A stretch of DNA of 64,000 bases, taken from NCBI RefSeq assembly GCF_032362555.1, contig NC_083522.1, positions 6,736,001-6,800,000 on the forward strand, given 5' to 3'. Below the pieces are notes generated by a model. The model made no database searches. It was not told the origin of the DNA and was given only the letters and a program-made list of their open reading frames with translations. The position numbers and the translations under genes are program-made. This DNA comes from Amyelois transitella. Lineage: Eukaryota > Arthropoda > Insecta > Lepidoptera > Pyralidae. This document shows, one piece after another, positions 39,211 to 51,100 of the stretch (position 1 is the stretch's first letter; each line of letters begins with the position of its first letter).

Positions 39211-39519
39211 GGGTATGTTAAGATGGTTCGGTCATGTGGAGAGGATGAATGAAAGCAGGTTGACTAAGCAGATATACAAGGAGAGTGTGGAGGGAAAGGT
39301 CGGAGTGGGAAGACCTAAACGAACGTATCTTGATCAAATTAAGGACGTCCTGGTAAAGGGTCAGGTCAAAAGTACCCGAAACCGCCGAGCTTGTATGAAG
39401 AGAGTTATGAATGTGGACGAAGCGAAAGAAGTATGCAGAGATCGTGGCAAGTGGAAAGAGGTAGTCTCTGCCTACCCCTCCGGGAAAGAGGCGTGATTTT
39501 ATGTATGTATGTATGTATG
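39211..39519 (+). mobile_element. Non-LTR retrotransposon (LINE) 3' end with C-terminal ORF remnant
   Basis: The open frame 39215-39496 encodes 93 residues starting MLRWFGHVERMNESRLTKQI and ending VVSAYPSGKEA, a typical C-terminus of non-LTR retrotransposon polyproteins (LRWFGHVERM motif). The frame is intact to a stop and is followed by a TATG repeat tail, so this is a 5'-truncated but young copy. I cannot fix the clade; an RTE-like element is my best guess. Related truncated copies are at 1572, 24657 and 58878 (plus) and 53851 (minus). Confidence 0.85.
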
Positions 39520-40527
39520 CTAGAACTTTTTACAGAAACTGAAAGTATTTGTACTCACGCTTGCAAATCAATATGAAAGTTGAATCATTAACACATCCAT
39601 GAGAAGGCTTTACGTTAAACGATCAATCGATCCGTTAAAATACGCACGCATGTATAGTCAGAAAGTTATTAATATAAAATATGGATATACACATACATAT
39701 TGGCGTTAAAAATAAGTCTTATCTCTATATCACTCTCCAACATATGTACTATAATTTCGTATGTAACATTAGAATACAGTTTATTTGCTTCAATTATTTT
39801 TACATCATCATTTTTACAAGCTCACAATAGTATCATACAAGATAATAAGTTTTTCAAATTAGATTAAACATCTAATTTATTACACTAAAATCCGCTTATC
39901 ACTGTCAGTTTTTTAAAACAGCACAAAGACATATTCGCGTTCACACAAACTTCACTTATATTGTTTTTTCAATAAACGCGAGCCACAAACAAGTGGTATT
40001 TGAGGACATTTGTCTACGTTGGAAATAAAGTGTTTAAACTGGAAGTCACATTCTATTTATTCCACACACCACATTCTATTCATTTTATTTCAGAATCAGA
40101 ATAGTAAAATGACGAGAGAATGAAATTTTAATCGTAACAAAGATAATTAGAAGTTAAAAAATCATCAAACGAAAAATCTCAAATTGAGATCCGTGCAGAG
40201 ATTCCAAATGGTTCAATAAATCCACATTGTACTTGACTACTCTCGCTTTTTACAAATATTTAAAACAGATGCTGGCCTCAAAGACAAAAAAAAGAATCTA
40301 GATAAAATTAATATTTTCGTTAATAATTTTTGTCTACTTTGTAATTTTAAGTGTGTGTCACAAAATCAGTGACTCAAGTTAAATTTCACCTATTTCACCA
40401 TTTCTCCAATATACATAACACACTTCCAGTTAGTACTTTGTTTCCGTGGTCGGTCTAAAGAAGATATGAGAACGTTCTAGAGCATGGAGTCGCCAGAGAC
40501 GGAGCGGGAGAGAGCCCGGGGCGCGGG
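39520..40527. other. Intergenic, includes Sgf29 3' UTR
   Basis: AT-rich spacer. The right end becomes GC-rich (GAGCCCGGGGCGCGGGTCAG) just after the Sgf29 stop codon on the minus strand. Nothing else was recognised. Confidence 0.5.
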
Positions 40528-43500
40528 TCAGGAGGCGCGGCCCTTGCCTTCCTTGATCGCGATCACGTAGCGCTGCGCCACGCGCTCCGGCGGGGAGTAC
40601 CCGTCCGCGTACGACGAGTCCTGGGGGAAATTGATAGCAATTACAACATTTGAATATTACTGATTAAGGACCAGATGACAAACAAATCACGTCTATATAC
40701 TTTGAGGTAGTTCGATCCAACTTTCTTAATCCCAAAGTAAAGTCTCACTCACTCTTTTGCTGTAAATTCCGATCAAATCCTCACCGCTCTAAGAGCACGA
40801 GGAGCGCCTTTGGACATAATCCTGGATTGAGAAAATTAGATATTTATATAAAAGCGACTTCCGCATCCTTTTGCAGGGGAAACATACTCATATTGGACCA
40901 AAGTTAACCTTGGTCACCCATATGAGATCATTTAACAAGTATACCATCAGCTTGTAACAAAAGAAAAATTTCAACAGTGTCTAGTTAATGATTGCGATAA
41001 ATACACCATGTTGACTGACACATTAAAATAAAACGAACCATGTTGTAGATTACTTTGCTTTTTAGATTTACAGATAGTTTCATCCGTGTGGTTCCCAGCA
41101 CCAATTGAAAAATAATAGGATTACTCCATCTCTTTCGCATCGATGTCATAAAAGGCGACTTAGGGACAGGCTTATAAACTTGGGATTCTTCTTTTAGGCG
41201 ATGTGCTAGCAACCTGTCACTATTTGAATCTCATTTCTATCATCAAGTCGAACAGCTCAAATTGCGTTCAGTCTTTTCTGACAGACTGTTGGCTACGTCT
41301 ACTCCGCAAGGGATATAGACGCGATTATATATGTATGTATTCATATAAATCTGACCTCAAAGAGAACCTCATAGGGGTCAGCCGCGCTCGCGGGCAGCCG
41401 GTTGACCACAGCGCGGTAGAAGCACGTGGTCTGCGGATACAGCGCCATGACCACGGCGCCCTTCGGGAACAGCGCGAGCTCGTCGGTGCGCGGGTCGGCG
41501 CGCATCAGCGGCAGCGGCACCACCCGCCGCCGGCTCAGCACGTGCCGGTTCTTCTGCTCCTCGTCTATGTCGTCCACCTCGTATTTACCTTGGGCTGGCA
41601 GCCAGCTTACAACCTAAATGTAACAGAATACCTATCAGTGAACATTTCAATTCTAATGAAATTGTGTACAAAACGTTTACTGATGTTATATGTATAAAAT
41701 GAGGTAATATTCTTAGATGAATAACATAATTGAATTAAATCTCAACATCAAATATTTTTTTTATTGTTACCATAAATAATAGATTTTTAACACTCATCTT
41801 TTATGAGTAGTATTACGTATTCCCGAAAGTTCCCGAGCTTTCTTTTTACATTTATAAAGTCACGGCTTTATCCCTTGGTACTTAGAGCCGACCGAAAGGC
41901 TATGGTTTAGCTGTATGGCTTATTATGATGGAATCATCTAGATATAAACAATGACAAGTTGCTAGCCCATCGCCTTACTAGAGGAATTCCAAGTTCATAA
42001 GTCTTTAGTCGCCTGTTACGACAACCAAGGAAATGATATGGGGTGGTTCTATACTAAAGTGGCAGAGAGTACTCGACTTTTGTCTCCCACGGTGCAATAT
42101 GCAAATGAACATTACCTCAGCCAGAATCCAGTTCTCCTCCTTGTCGGAGACGCGCACGAGCGCGGCGACGGCGTCCCCCGCGCGCGCCACGTGGCCCGCG
42201 TCGGCCGGCACGGCCCCGCACAGCGGCGGCGCGCGCGCCCCGGCCCGCCCCACGTGCAGCGGCAGCGTCTGCGCCGCGCTCAGCAGCATCTTCATCAGCG
42301 CGCCGCACCCGATCGTCTCCTTGTTGCCGGCGTGGCGAGCCTAACCAACGACAAAATTCAAAATAATTCAAAATTTTTATTCATTATTATAGGATACTAT
42401 ATATCGCTTAATAATTGTCAAAACGTATGGTTTAACAACATTGGTTTAACACTTTTAGGTCTCACATATCTCACATATAGTATATTGATTAAACGTTGTC
42501 GCTTTAAAAAGTCAATACTATTACGAGTTTTTGTTCAGCCAAATTTAGTAAAATATGGCAGTTATGACCTGTAAACTTTCTATAACCTGTAAATAGACAG
42601 GGCTGATCTTCGCTAGCTCTTTCGATTACATGTACACATTAAAACACGCCTGTTTCCCAGAAGGGTAAGGATTTCCACCTACTAGGATCCTTGCAAACTT
42701 CTTTTTCTTCATCCAACTTCATAACTCATTTATTTATTTCAAAGCAATCTCTTCATGCAAGCTCATCAGTTACTGTAACTCTTGATCTGACCTTATGCGA
42801 GAATATCTCTGATTTAGTCAAGATATGTTATATAAGATTTACCAGTATACTTGTACAATACTTATTATCATAAAGTAGTTCTTAACTTATCAACTTAGGT
42901 ACAGAACTTACCTGGATTCTTCTCTCATTTTTGATGGCCCTGATCTCGTAAATACGAGACAGGGCAGCTCGTAGCAACCTCTCTTCTTGCTCCGCAGCTG
43001 TCAGGCCAGATTTGTACAGGTTTTTTAACTGCATTTGCTGAAGCAAAAATATGCAAATGCATGCATAATGTTGACAATTTGGAAGAAAACTAGTTCTAAT
43101 AGCACGAAACACCATCACTTTTTACTTTTTATTATTATGGGACAACAATTTTTTTTCACGCGATAAAAACGCGCTTACCATGCTGCCGAGGCAAAACACC
43201 CAAGCTATAACTCAATTTATGTCGCAGTTGCATTGACTAAATCACCATTAAAATTACTATTTCACTAAGTGCCTTAGCACAGACTGACAAAGTTTGATAT
43301 GTTGCTGTATTCAATCCAGCTTATCTTTAAACTGCTGTAATACAAAACAGTCCTGGTTTTTGGAAAAATGGTGATTTATCAATCAGACTGCTACATGTCC
43401 ATATATTGATTAACCATTGTCAATTTGTAAATAAATACATATAGATTCAAAGACTGCAATTATTTTATGAGATGTGAAGGGCTACCTGTTGTGAAGAGCT

Positions 43501-44064
43501 AGATGAGTCTTCGTTCGAGGCAGGCGATTCGACTGCCTTCTCTGTTCGGAGTATAGAATCAATACACTGCTCATTGCGACCTCTTTCAGCATCAATCTCA
43601 TGGACCAATCTATGGAGAGACTTTAGACGCTCCTGAAGACAAATAATATGATTGATCATTTAACCTGTAAAGTTCTTCATTATTAGCAATGCAAATACAA
43701 TTTTTTACAATGAACTTGATTCTTATATCAAAACCTTAGTGAAGATTAAAAAGTCTAGGTTATAGATTTTTTCTTATTAAGACTGAATTTTTCTATGATT
43801 GGAACTTGTTATGTGAGCAACACATGGGTAAAATTATTAATGGATTTCACTGACATTTCGTAAGTATATTCACAGAAAGTACAATGTGTATGTTTTTATA
43901 GTAAATTAAAATAAATACATGTCGTAGGGACCTTAGGGGCATTAGAAAGGATGTTCAGAAAATACCACGAGTGAATACAAAGTTAGAGTACCTTCATAAA
44001 TAATTAAATACATAGGTACACTTACTTGCACTTGTTGGGCAGCAACATCAGCGGTGAGAGGCAT
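40528..44064 (-). CDS. Sgf29: SAGA-associated factor 29 (Sgf29), complete, six coding exons
   Basis: Exons in transcription order are 44064-44026, 43632-43486, 43037-42912, 42340-42116, 41613-41356 and 40620-40528. Every exon is a whole number of codons, giving 295 aa (human SGF29 is 293). It is a nuclear subunit of SAGA and other GCN5 acetyltransferase complexes that reads H3K4me2/3. Residues about 14-104 are helical/coiled-coil, with a Ser-rich break near 55-62. Residues about 125-290 form the tandem Tudor domain. Visible are PPLCGAVPADAGHVARAGD, NWILAEVVSWLPAQGKYEV, the acidic DDIDEE that contacts the H3 N-terminus, and the aromatic pocket in ALYPQTTCFYRAV and FEDSSYADGYSPPERVAQRY. Exons 4-6 are strongly GC-rich. 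Family B elements sit in introns 4 and 5. The 5' end faces a decayed gene about 410 bp away. Confidence 0.97.
41089..41342 (+). mobile_element. SINE-like element, family B, in Sgf29 intron 5
   Basis: From CCGTGTGGTTCCCAGCACCA to CTACTCCGCAAGGGATATAG, then ACGCGATTATATATGTATG, ending next to the donor of Sgf29 exon 5. It is inserted antisense to the gene. Confidence 0.82.
41862..42058 (-). mobile_element. SINE-like element, family B fragment, in Sgf29 intron 4
   Basis: Minus-strand copy: GTCGTAACAGGCGACTAAAG, GGCGATGGGCTAGCAACTTG and TACCAAGGGATAAAGCCGTG are recognisable. Confidence 0.7.
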
Positions 44065-44473
44065 CCTGCAGAGCGCTGGAAAGCTTCCAACTCAAGTAAA
44101 CCACGTGAAACCAACTGGTGCAGACAAAAATCTAGAAAAACATTATTGAAGGTAATATTGTAAGAAGTAAATCGTATCAACGTTATAACTTGAGTTTTTT
44201 GTACTTACAACAATTAATAATTGTAACCACAAAGTAGCACGAAGCATTTAATATCCATAAATAGGTAAGTATTGAAGAAACTAACTGGCCACTCTAAAAA
44301 TAAGCCAACCAAACAAGCAATTGTTTGTTTGTATTTGTATGACAATAGTTTATCTATTTAGTTTATGGTATGACACAAACGGGAATTTTTAAGGTTATGT
44401 CTCTGAAAAACCATCGGAAGTGCCTTAAGCATGTACTCTTTCTGCATACTTATAAACAAACCGGGTGACAAAC

Positions 44474-45430
44474 ATGGCGAACAAGAGATTTTCACTTGTT
44501 CGTTTAGTCGATAATATTTTAATGATGGATGAGTGAGTTAAGATTGTTCATTTCTGATCATAGTTGTACCTATAAAGTTTAATAAGTCTGTGATTTGGTT
44601 ATATATCAACAATCCTATCTTGGCTATAATGTAAAATGTTTGGAAATCAAATATAATTAATATCCTATGATTCAGATTATAGCTAAACCGCTAGACCGTT
44701 TAGATGAAATTTGGTGTGGATGTAGTTAAATACAAAGGACTGCAATAGGCTATTTGACTGTAATAAAAATATACATTCCTTTTTATGTCATCACATCATT
44801 CTTAATATTATTTTTTGGAGCGATTTGTAATAACGCGAGATAAAAATATTGCATTATTTTTTAGCAAATACCGTCTCCGTAAATTAAGTTTTTTATGCAG
44901 CTGTCACGTGACTAAAAATGACTATGGATCGTACCGTTCCTTGATGTTCGCTATTATTTTACAAGATTTTTTAAGTGTTTTATCGCTCAGGATTGCTTAG
45001 ATAACATAGGTATTTAATCATGGAAACCAATTTCGAGAAAGCTAACAGTCGATACCTACCAAAAGTGGACGCAATAATGGTTGGCGTATTCATCAAAGAT
45101 AATCCAGATTTCTATGCTACCGAACTGAGGAATGTGAAAACATCAATGTATATTTATATGATCTAACCATTGATCTCAGATCACTATTTAAAAAATTATT
45201 GACAAATCATGTAAATAACACACAACTTGTATACGTAATTCTTGCAGTTGTGTAAATAGTTTTCGGTTATGTGTTCAATCAGATTATATAGATAGTTTAA
45301 AATCAGTTTACCTTTTCAGGTCGGCAAGAGAAACGTACTTATGACGATGATGCCATTGGCTATGTACAACTTTTCCGCGAATCTGGTGAACTTTGCACAA
45401 TAAAGTGCAAGTTTTTATTGTTGTATTAGT
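44474..45430 (+). pseudogene. Truncated, frameshifted remnant of an insect SWIM-domain/YqaJ-nuclease-type gene
   Basis: Three exon-like blocks have GT-AG borders: 44474-44532 (phase 2), 45010-45147 (phase 2), and one starting at 45320. Spliced in phase they give about 72 residues with a stop at 45342-45344. The middle block includes SRYLPKVDAIMVGVFIKDNP and TELRNVKTSM. In block three the family-like reading (DDDAIGYVQLFRESG) continues in another frame to a stop near 45430, so a one-base-type frameshift breaks the gene. The order 'CYLP.VD...NPDF...RNVK...SARE.Y.D.A.GYVQ..RE' recalls a multi-copy insect protein family with SWIM and YqaJ-like nuclease parts. That family assignment is from memory. 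The usual remainder is absent, so it is probably a pseudogene. Confidence 0.45.
44670..44750 (+). repeat. Short lepidopteran repeat fragment
   Basis: GCTAAACCGCTAGACCGTTT followed by GATGAAATTTGGTGTGGATG matches a familiar moth/butterfly interspersed repeat. It lies in the first intron of the decayed gene. Confidence 0.5.
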
Positions 45431-45498
45431 GCATTGAGGCACTGCACAACATTTATAGGAACTCATTTTAATAATTTTCACACATATGACGTGGCGTG

Positions 45499-45763
45499 TG
45501 CCGTGTGGTTCCCGGCACTATTACAAAAAAGAATAGGACCACTCCATCTCTTTCCCATGGATGTCGTAAAAGGCGACTAAGGGATAGGCTTATTAACTTA
45601 GGATTCCTCTTTTAGGCGATGGGCTAGCAACCTGTCACTATTTGAATCTCGGTTCTATCATTAAGCCAAATAGCTGAACGTGGCCATTCAGTCTTTTCAA
45701 GACTGTTGGCTCTGTCTACCCCGCAAGGGATATAGACGTGATCATATATATATATATATATAT
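45499..45763 (+). mobile_element. SINE-like element, family B, best-preserved copy
   Basis: It begins GCCGTGTGGTTCCCGGCACT, contains every family block, and ends CTGTCTACCCCGCAAGGGAT, ATAGACGTGATCATA and an (AT)n tail. It is a good reference copy for the family. Confidence 0.88.
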
Positions 45764-46175
45764 GACGTGGCACAAGTTAAATAAAACCAGTGAAAATCAA
45801 AACTTTTCGGAACACCAACAAGCTCTGTATATTTATACGAAATCTACGTCACTGATCACTGCATATTGCTAAAAGTTGCGTTTTGGCGGCATATTTGAAT
45901 ATTACGTTTTCTTTTTCGATTTTTTAATAAAATAGCTAAAATAAAGACAGAAAACTATTTTTTTAGGGCTCCTTATAAACAAATAAATACCCTAAGAGTT
46001 TTTAGAACTTTGTCAATTAGCCTAGTGATGCACCATGCCTATTAGAAAGTACCATACGATAGTTCTCCAGTAGGTTGTATTTCGAATGACTTAATAAAAC
46101 TTAGATTAAACAATCATATTTTTTTAACTCTTGACTTGACCACGGAAGCAAGCTTTCCGTACAAAGTCTAGTATA

Positions 46176-46227
46176 GTATAGATATTAATATCTATACTAA
46201 ATCTAGTATAGATATTAATATCTATAC
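46176..46227. repeat. Two copies of a 22-bp perfect palindrome, 30 bp apart
   Basis: Each copy is centred on TATAGATATTAATATCTATA and lies at 46176-46197 and 46206-46227, separated by AAATCTA. A partial extra GTATA precedes the first copy. Confidence 0.85.
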
Positions 46228-47019
46228 AAAATCATAAGCTTCCGTTTTGCTTCGCCGTAGTCGCGTAAATATAGATAGAAGCGCATATAGATAATAGATA
46301 GAATCATCCATGTATCATATCGGTTTAAGGGATTTGTCTTCCTTGCCTAGCTAAACAACGCTATTTGGGTGTAAAAGAGGACAATAGGTATTCAAAATAA
46401 AACTACTGCTTTTGTGTTCTTAAAGTTATTCTTAAATTATTCTTCAACTTGCATAATTTATAATTTCGCACTTTTATGCTTTTTTTTTTACTATAGTGTG
46501 CCGTTTGCTTTTTTTGTAAAAGAAACATGAAGGAAATATTAGATGTGTGTAACGAATAATGTACTTGATTGACAAGATCATTTTATCCAATTAATCATCA
46601 TTAAATCAATGCACAAATATATACACAATAACATTTCCCAAATGGGAAAATGCTAAAATCAAATCTTAACAATACAATATCGTGAAATTAAAAAAATACT
46701 GATAAATTCTCCTTGCGAGTTCAGATTTTTGTTTCTAAACATTATATAATGACATGTTAAAAATTGTTACCTGACCAATATAGATACATCGGGCGTATGA
46801 AAAACTACACATACACACTACATAACAATAGCAGTTGTAATAACCAATTAATAATCGATAACACAACTCACACGCAATTTCGATAGTAATCCTAACTAAT
46901 ATTATAAATGCAAAAGTAAGTTTTCTTTGTTTGTTTGTCAATTGTATCTTCAAGCGTTATCCACTGAACATATATACTTAATGAGTCTTCCGGTTAGTTC
47001 CCATGAGATTTGAGAAAAA

Positions 47020-47162
47020 CCTGTATTCTTTTGTAGGTGGCGCTAATCTCAATTCTGTCATATGTCGAACAGCTTAAACTGCGTTCAGTCTTTTCCGACA
47101 GACTGTTGGCTCTGTCTACCCCACAAGGGATATAGACGTGACCATATATACATATATATGTG
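47020..47162 (+). mobile_element. Family B element, 5'-truncated and internally deleted
   Basis: Recognisable are AATCTCAATTCTGTCATATG, CAGACTGTTGGCTCTGTCTA and CCACAAGGGATATAGACGTG with a TATA-rich tail. It is inserted next to another lepidopteran repeat (GTGGCGCTAAATTCGCACGG). Confidence 0.7.
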
Positions 47163-48158
47163 GCGCTAAATTCGCACGGGCGAAGCAGCAGATATAAGCT
47201 AGTATTAATGTGACTTCGGGATTTAAAACAAATTTGCTCTAACAATTTTTCTTTTTCACAAAATGGGAAACTTTAAAATACATATAGATATAATTAGTCG
47301 AGATTATCCCAGAGAAATGATATTAATTAGAATTCAATCACAATAATTGGCAGTTTTTAAATAAAGTGGTACAGTCAAACATCTTCACTAGCATGCTTAG
47401 ATAAAGTAATAATAATATTATACCTATCTCTGGTATTTATTTTTATATTTTGTACAAATGTGAATGGCTTCAGCGCCAAGAAAAAAAAAAGGAATAGTAC
47501 AGTTATCATACACCACTTAGTTCTTACTCTAATAAAACGCGTGCCTTTACCTAAATCGCACATTGTGAGTTATATCACTCGCTACTAGCGCTAACTGCAG
47601 AGTGTATAAAATCAAATAAAATATTACAATGCTGAATTGAGCTATTACATTTTATAAAGATATTAACCTCTTACTTTAATAGACTATATTTTAATAAAAT
47701 TTGTATGTGAATTGATGCTCGAATGAAGAATTTCACAAATTATTCTGAAATACCTTCAATCACCTCACCCGAGCATGGCATCGAATAAATCTAGAGATAG
47801 CTGTCACATCTTATTTTTTAACAATTTCACTTAGATACCTAGCCGTGTTAACAATTATATTAGGTCCAATTGTTCATAAAAATATACTTTATAGTCACAC
47901 TCAAAACTAAAACAGGCGCTGTAGCGGCAAAACGAACTATGTCTAGATGTCACGAAGTCTCAGGTATTACGTTCGAGGTACCAACTTATGTCTTACATTT
48001 CCTATTGTTTCATTTACACACAAATAGCACATTTCAAAGAGTCAGTTCATAAATCAATGTTTTACAAATAAAAATAGAATTCATTCGTTCAAATAGTGAT
48101 GGGGTCGAGCGCGCGGCCGCGGCGGGAAGCCCGAGGCCGCCGCGCCCCTCTACCGCAC

Positions 48159-51100
48159 TCAGTAAGGGCTGTAGTACGAGCCGCGCCTGAAGCCCCTGCG
48201 AATAACGCATCGTTTAGTAACTACGGAATCAGCTAAACATGTCGTGCATTGTGTAAATTAGGCAGTTTAAATGCTTATAGTTGTATCATTTCATCAAAAT
48301 CATTTAACACCTGTACGTTCATGCAAATAATTTAATTATGCAAACAAATATTCTACGAGTTGGCTAAAATATCAGATATTTTACGGCCGTTTGAAATGCT
48401 CTTCTTTTTTGCATGATACCAATTTTAAAAGACTGATATCGACACATTTTATAGGAAGAACATTGCAATTCATCATGCTTAACTACAGGGGAAGCCAGGA
48501 AGGCAGAATAGAAAAAATACCAAACATCAGAAAGAAAAATATAAATTTATTACTAACAACAAATAACATCTGATAAATAATAATAAATGTCGAGTTGCAG
48601 ACATGCAGAACAAAACTACATACAATATAATGCTACATAAATTTATAACAAGAGTTGTATAATAGCTTAATTTAAAGTTGAGCTGTCACGCGCTCTTGCC
48701 AAGCAGGGATATCCAAGAACGTTGATAAGGCCTTAACTTCTTTTTTCTTTTTATGAGATTAACCAAAACGAGAGAGAAGTATAACATATGTTTCGTCAAC
48801 ATTCATGAAGACCTCCACCAGAGCAGCGTGTTTATGAAAGAGAATAACTCTAAACATTTATCTTATCTAAATAGAGAAAGCGTGACACATCTCTACTAAT
48901 GCGTTTGTCAGTCTTACATTTGCAGGTTTAGCAAGTCAAAACAGAAACAAATGCTAAGTTTAATCCATTTTTGTCACGTTGGGTCCAATAGTGACTGACA
49001 AACAAAATACAACAATTATAAAGTGCAAACATGCCCTTATAATGCGAGCTAATAAAATGCCAGGAACGTAAGTTGACTAATGCACAGTGAACATGTACTT
49101 TTACAGTGTAACACAAACATGTTACCCTGTACTCTAACTGCTACTGCACTACATGCGTAGTTTAGTGCATATGAGTATCGTATGTGGGTTGGGGACATAA
49201 ATTGGTGTAATAATTTACTAATCAGTATAGGTAAACGGGTAGCTAGTCAAGTCAGTCCATACATATTAGTATAGGTTTATTTGATTCTGATGTAGAGAAG
49301 AAAAGGTACACTGTAAGGGGAATCAAAGAGCAGCACACCCCTCCCGTGCTTGGGCTCAGAAGGATGTGGTGGTGCGACAAAACGATATTGTACTTGCATA
49401 CTGTACGGACCGGCACATTACCACACCAATTTGCCTTAGGCCCATTTCTATTTTTCACCCAATAGCACCTGAAAATACACCGCCACCATGTTGGTTCAAC
49501 TTATGTTCTTGGCATCAAAGTACATGTACAATTTGGAAGCCATTCCATTTAACTTGGGACAAGGAAAAGTTCAGTCTCTTAATTTGACCAGCAACAAGAT
49601 CATCATAAAATGTCATAGGATTGTGGTAAATTTTTCATTGTGATTTTTTTGCAAGGAGTTTGGCATCCAATTTGCACATACTTCTTTCGTACCGGGCATT
49701 CTATTCGAGTGTAGTATTAAAAATCGCACCTGCCGCGTCGCACGGGCCGGTACCCCGAGTAGTACGGCGAGAACCCGCCACGGAAGCCCCGGCCGCGCCC
49801 GCGCATCGTCCGCGGCGGCCGGTTCGTTGACGACAATCCTGGCTTGTTCGTGCGCTTTGGCATCACCTGTGAAGTAAGAATATTTGAATTAATCTGCTTT
49901 ATACTAATATTGACAAGTGTACCTCAGAATTAATATATCTAGTATCGCGACAACATAAGAAAAAAATCTATAGTAAAAGAGGGAATATTTCGTCGAATAA
50001 TGGCGATATAAAGCTTTTTCTCACATGTATAAAATCATTTATCCAAATCCCATGGGAATAATGATTTCTAGATTATGGTCTTACTTAGTAACCCTTTCAG
50101 TATCTCTTTAAAAAAATGTGCATAATTACATTAAGATTCGTCCAGTAGATAGAGCCTGAAGATGTGACTACTATCCCGTTTATTATAAGTATACTTGAAT
50201 TAATCATTAATGAAAACAAACTTACCTTTATCTGACGTCCTCTGAATAATGAGTCATCCATAGCCATTGCAGTCTGTACACTGTCTTTATCACCAAACTC
50301 AATGTAAGCAAAACCTTTTGGGTGACCATCAAATTTATTACAAAGAATTGTAACCCTGAAACAAATCAACAGCACAGTAAAAATCACATACTCTTTATGA
50401 ATTGAACACCAGGAAACTGTAGTACAAAAACTTATTTACTAACATGGGATTCAGATAGATATTAGATCAACTTTATGTTCCCATTGTAAGATATTCAACA
50501 ATCTATCTACTAGTATCTGTGACCTCCCCCAAAGCATGGCACTTGGGACGCTGTTTTTTATCGCATGTAAATCTTTTGCTGTTTGGCTTTTTTATTTTAA
50601 CATGAACACAGGTACTGCAATAGTTTTTCGCACAATAAAAACGGCGTCGCGCGTACCATGCTTTAGTGGCTGGTCATAGAGCACACCTACCTATTAATAG
50701 AGCCGCATCCATGGAAATGTTGTTCCAGTTCCTCTGCTGTGGCCCCATAGTCCACATTGCCAACATAAACTGACCGGTTGTCGGCTTCTATTTTCTCCTC
50801 CAAGGACATGTTCAATGGACTTGCTGAAAATTGTTACAAATTAATTTGAAATTATACTGAAAGAAATTGCTAAAATCTGTAAATGTCAGTTTGTCGTTGC
50901 TCAGTGTAGTTTCTTACATAGGCAATTGTCACAGGCTAGAGAAATATATAAATGTGAATCCCTGACCCAAACTCATACTGGTGGAGGTAGCAATTGAGAT
51001 TATTCAAAGATGAGAAGAAAATTCAACTTGTTTAACTACTTGAACTAAGGCTATGCCTTTTATTCTATGTTATTCAAACTCGTAATTGGAAGTAAAGTGC

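Larger units (their letters stand above)
45764..48158. other. Intergenic, includes Pabp2 3' UTR
   Basis: AT-rich spacer without supportable exons. It contains two palindromes (46176-46227), a truncated family B element (47020-47162) and flanking lepidopteran repeat ends (AATATTATAAATGCAAAAGT near 46897). A GC-rich patch at 48105-48155 is the start of the Pabp2 3' UTR on the minus strand. Confidence 0.5.

Noticed and set aside
39215-39496. 93-aa plus-strand frame considered as a host gene
   Set aside because: It is the C-terminal end of a LINE, with a simple-repeat tail and further truncated copies in the window.
49252-49458. Minus-strand frame in the last Pabp2 intron
   Set aside because: No splice phase links it to Pabp2 and it has no recognisable domain.
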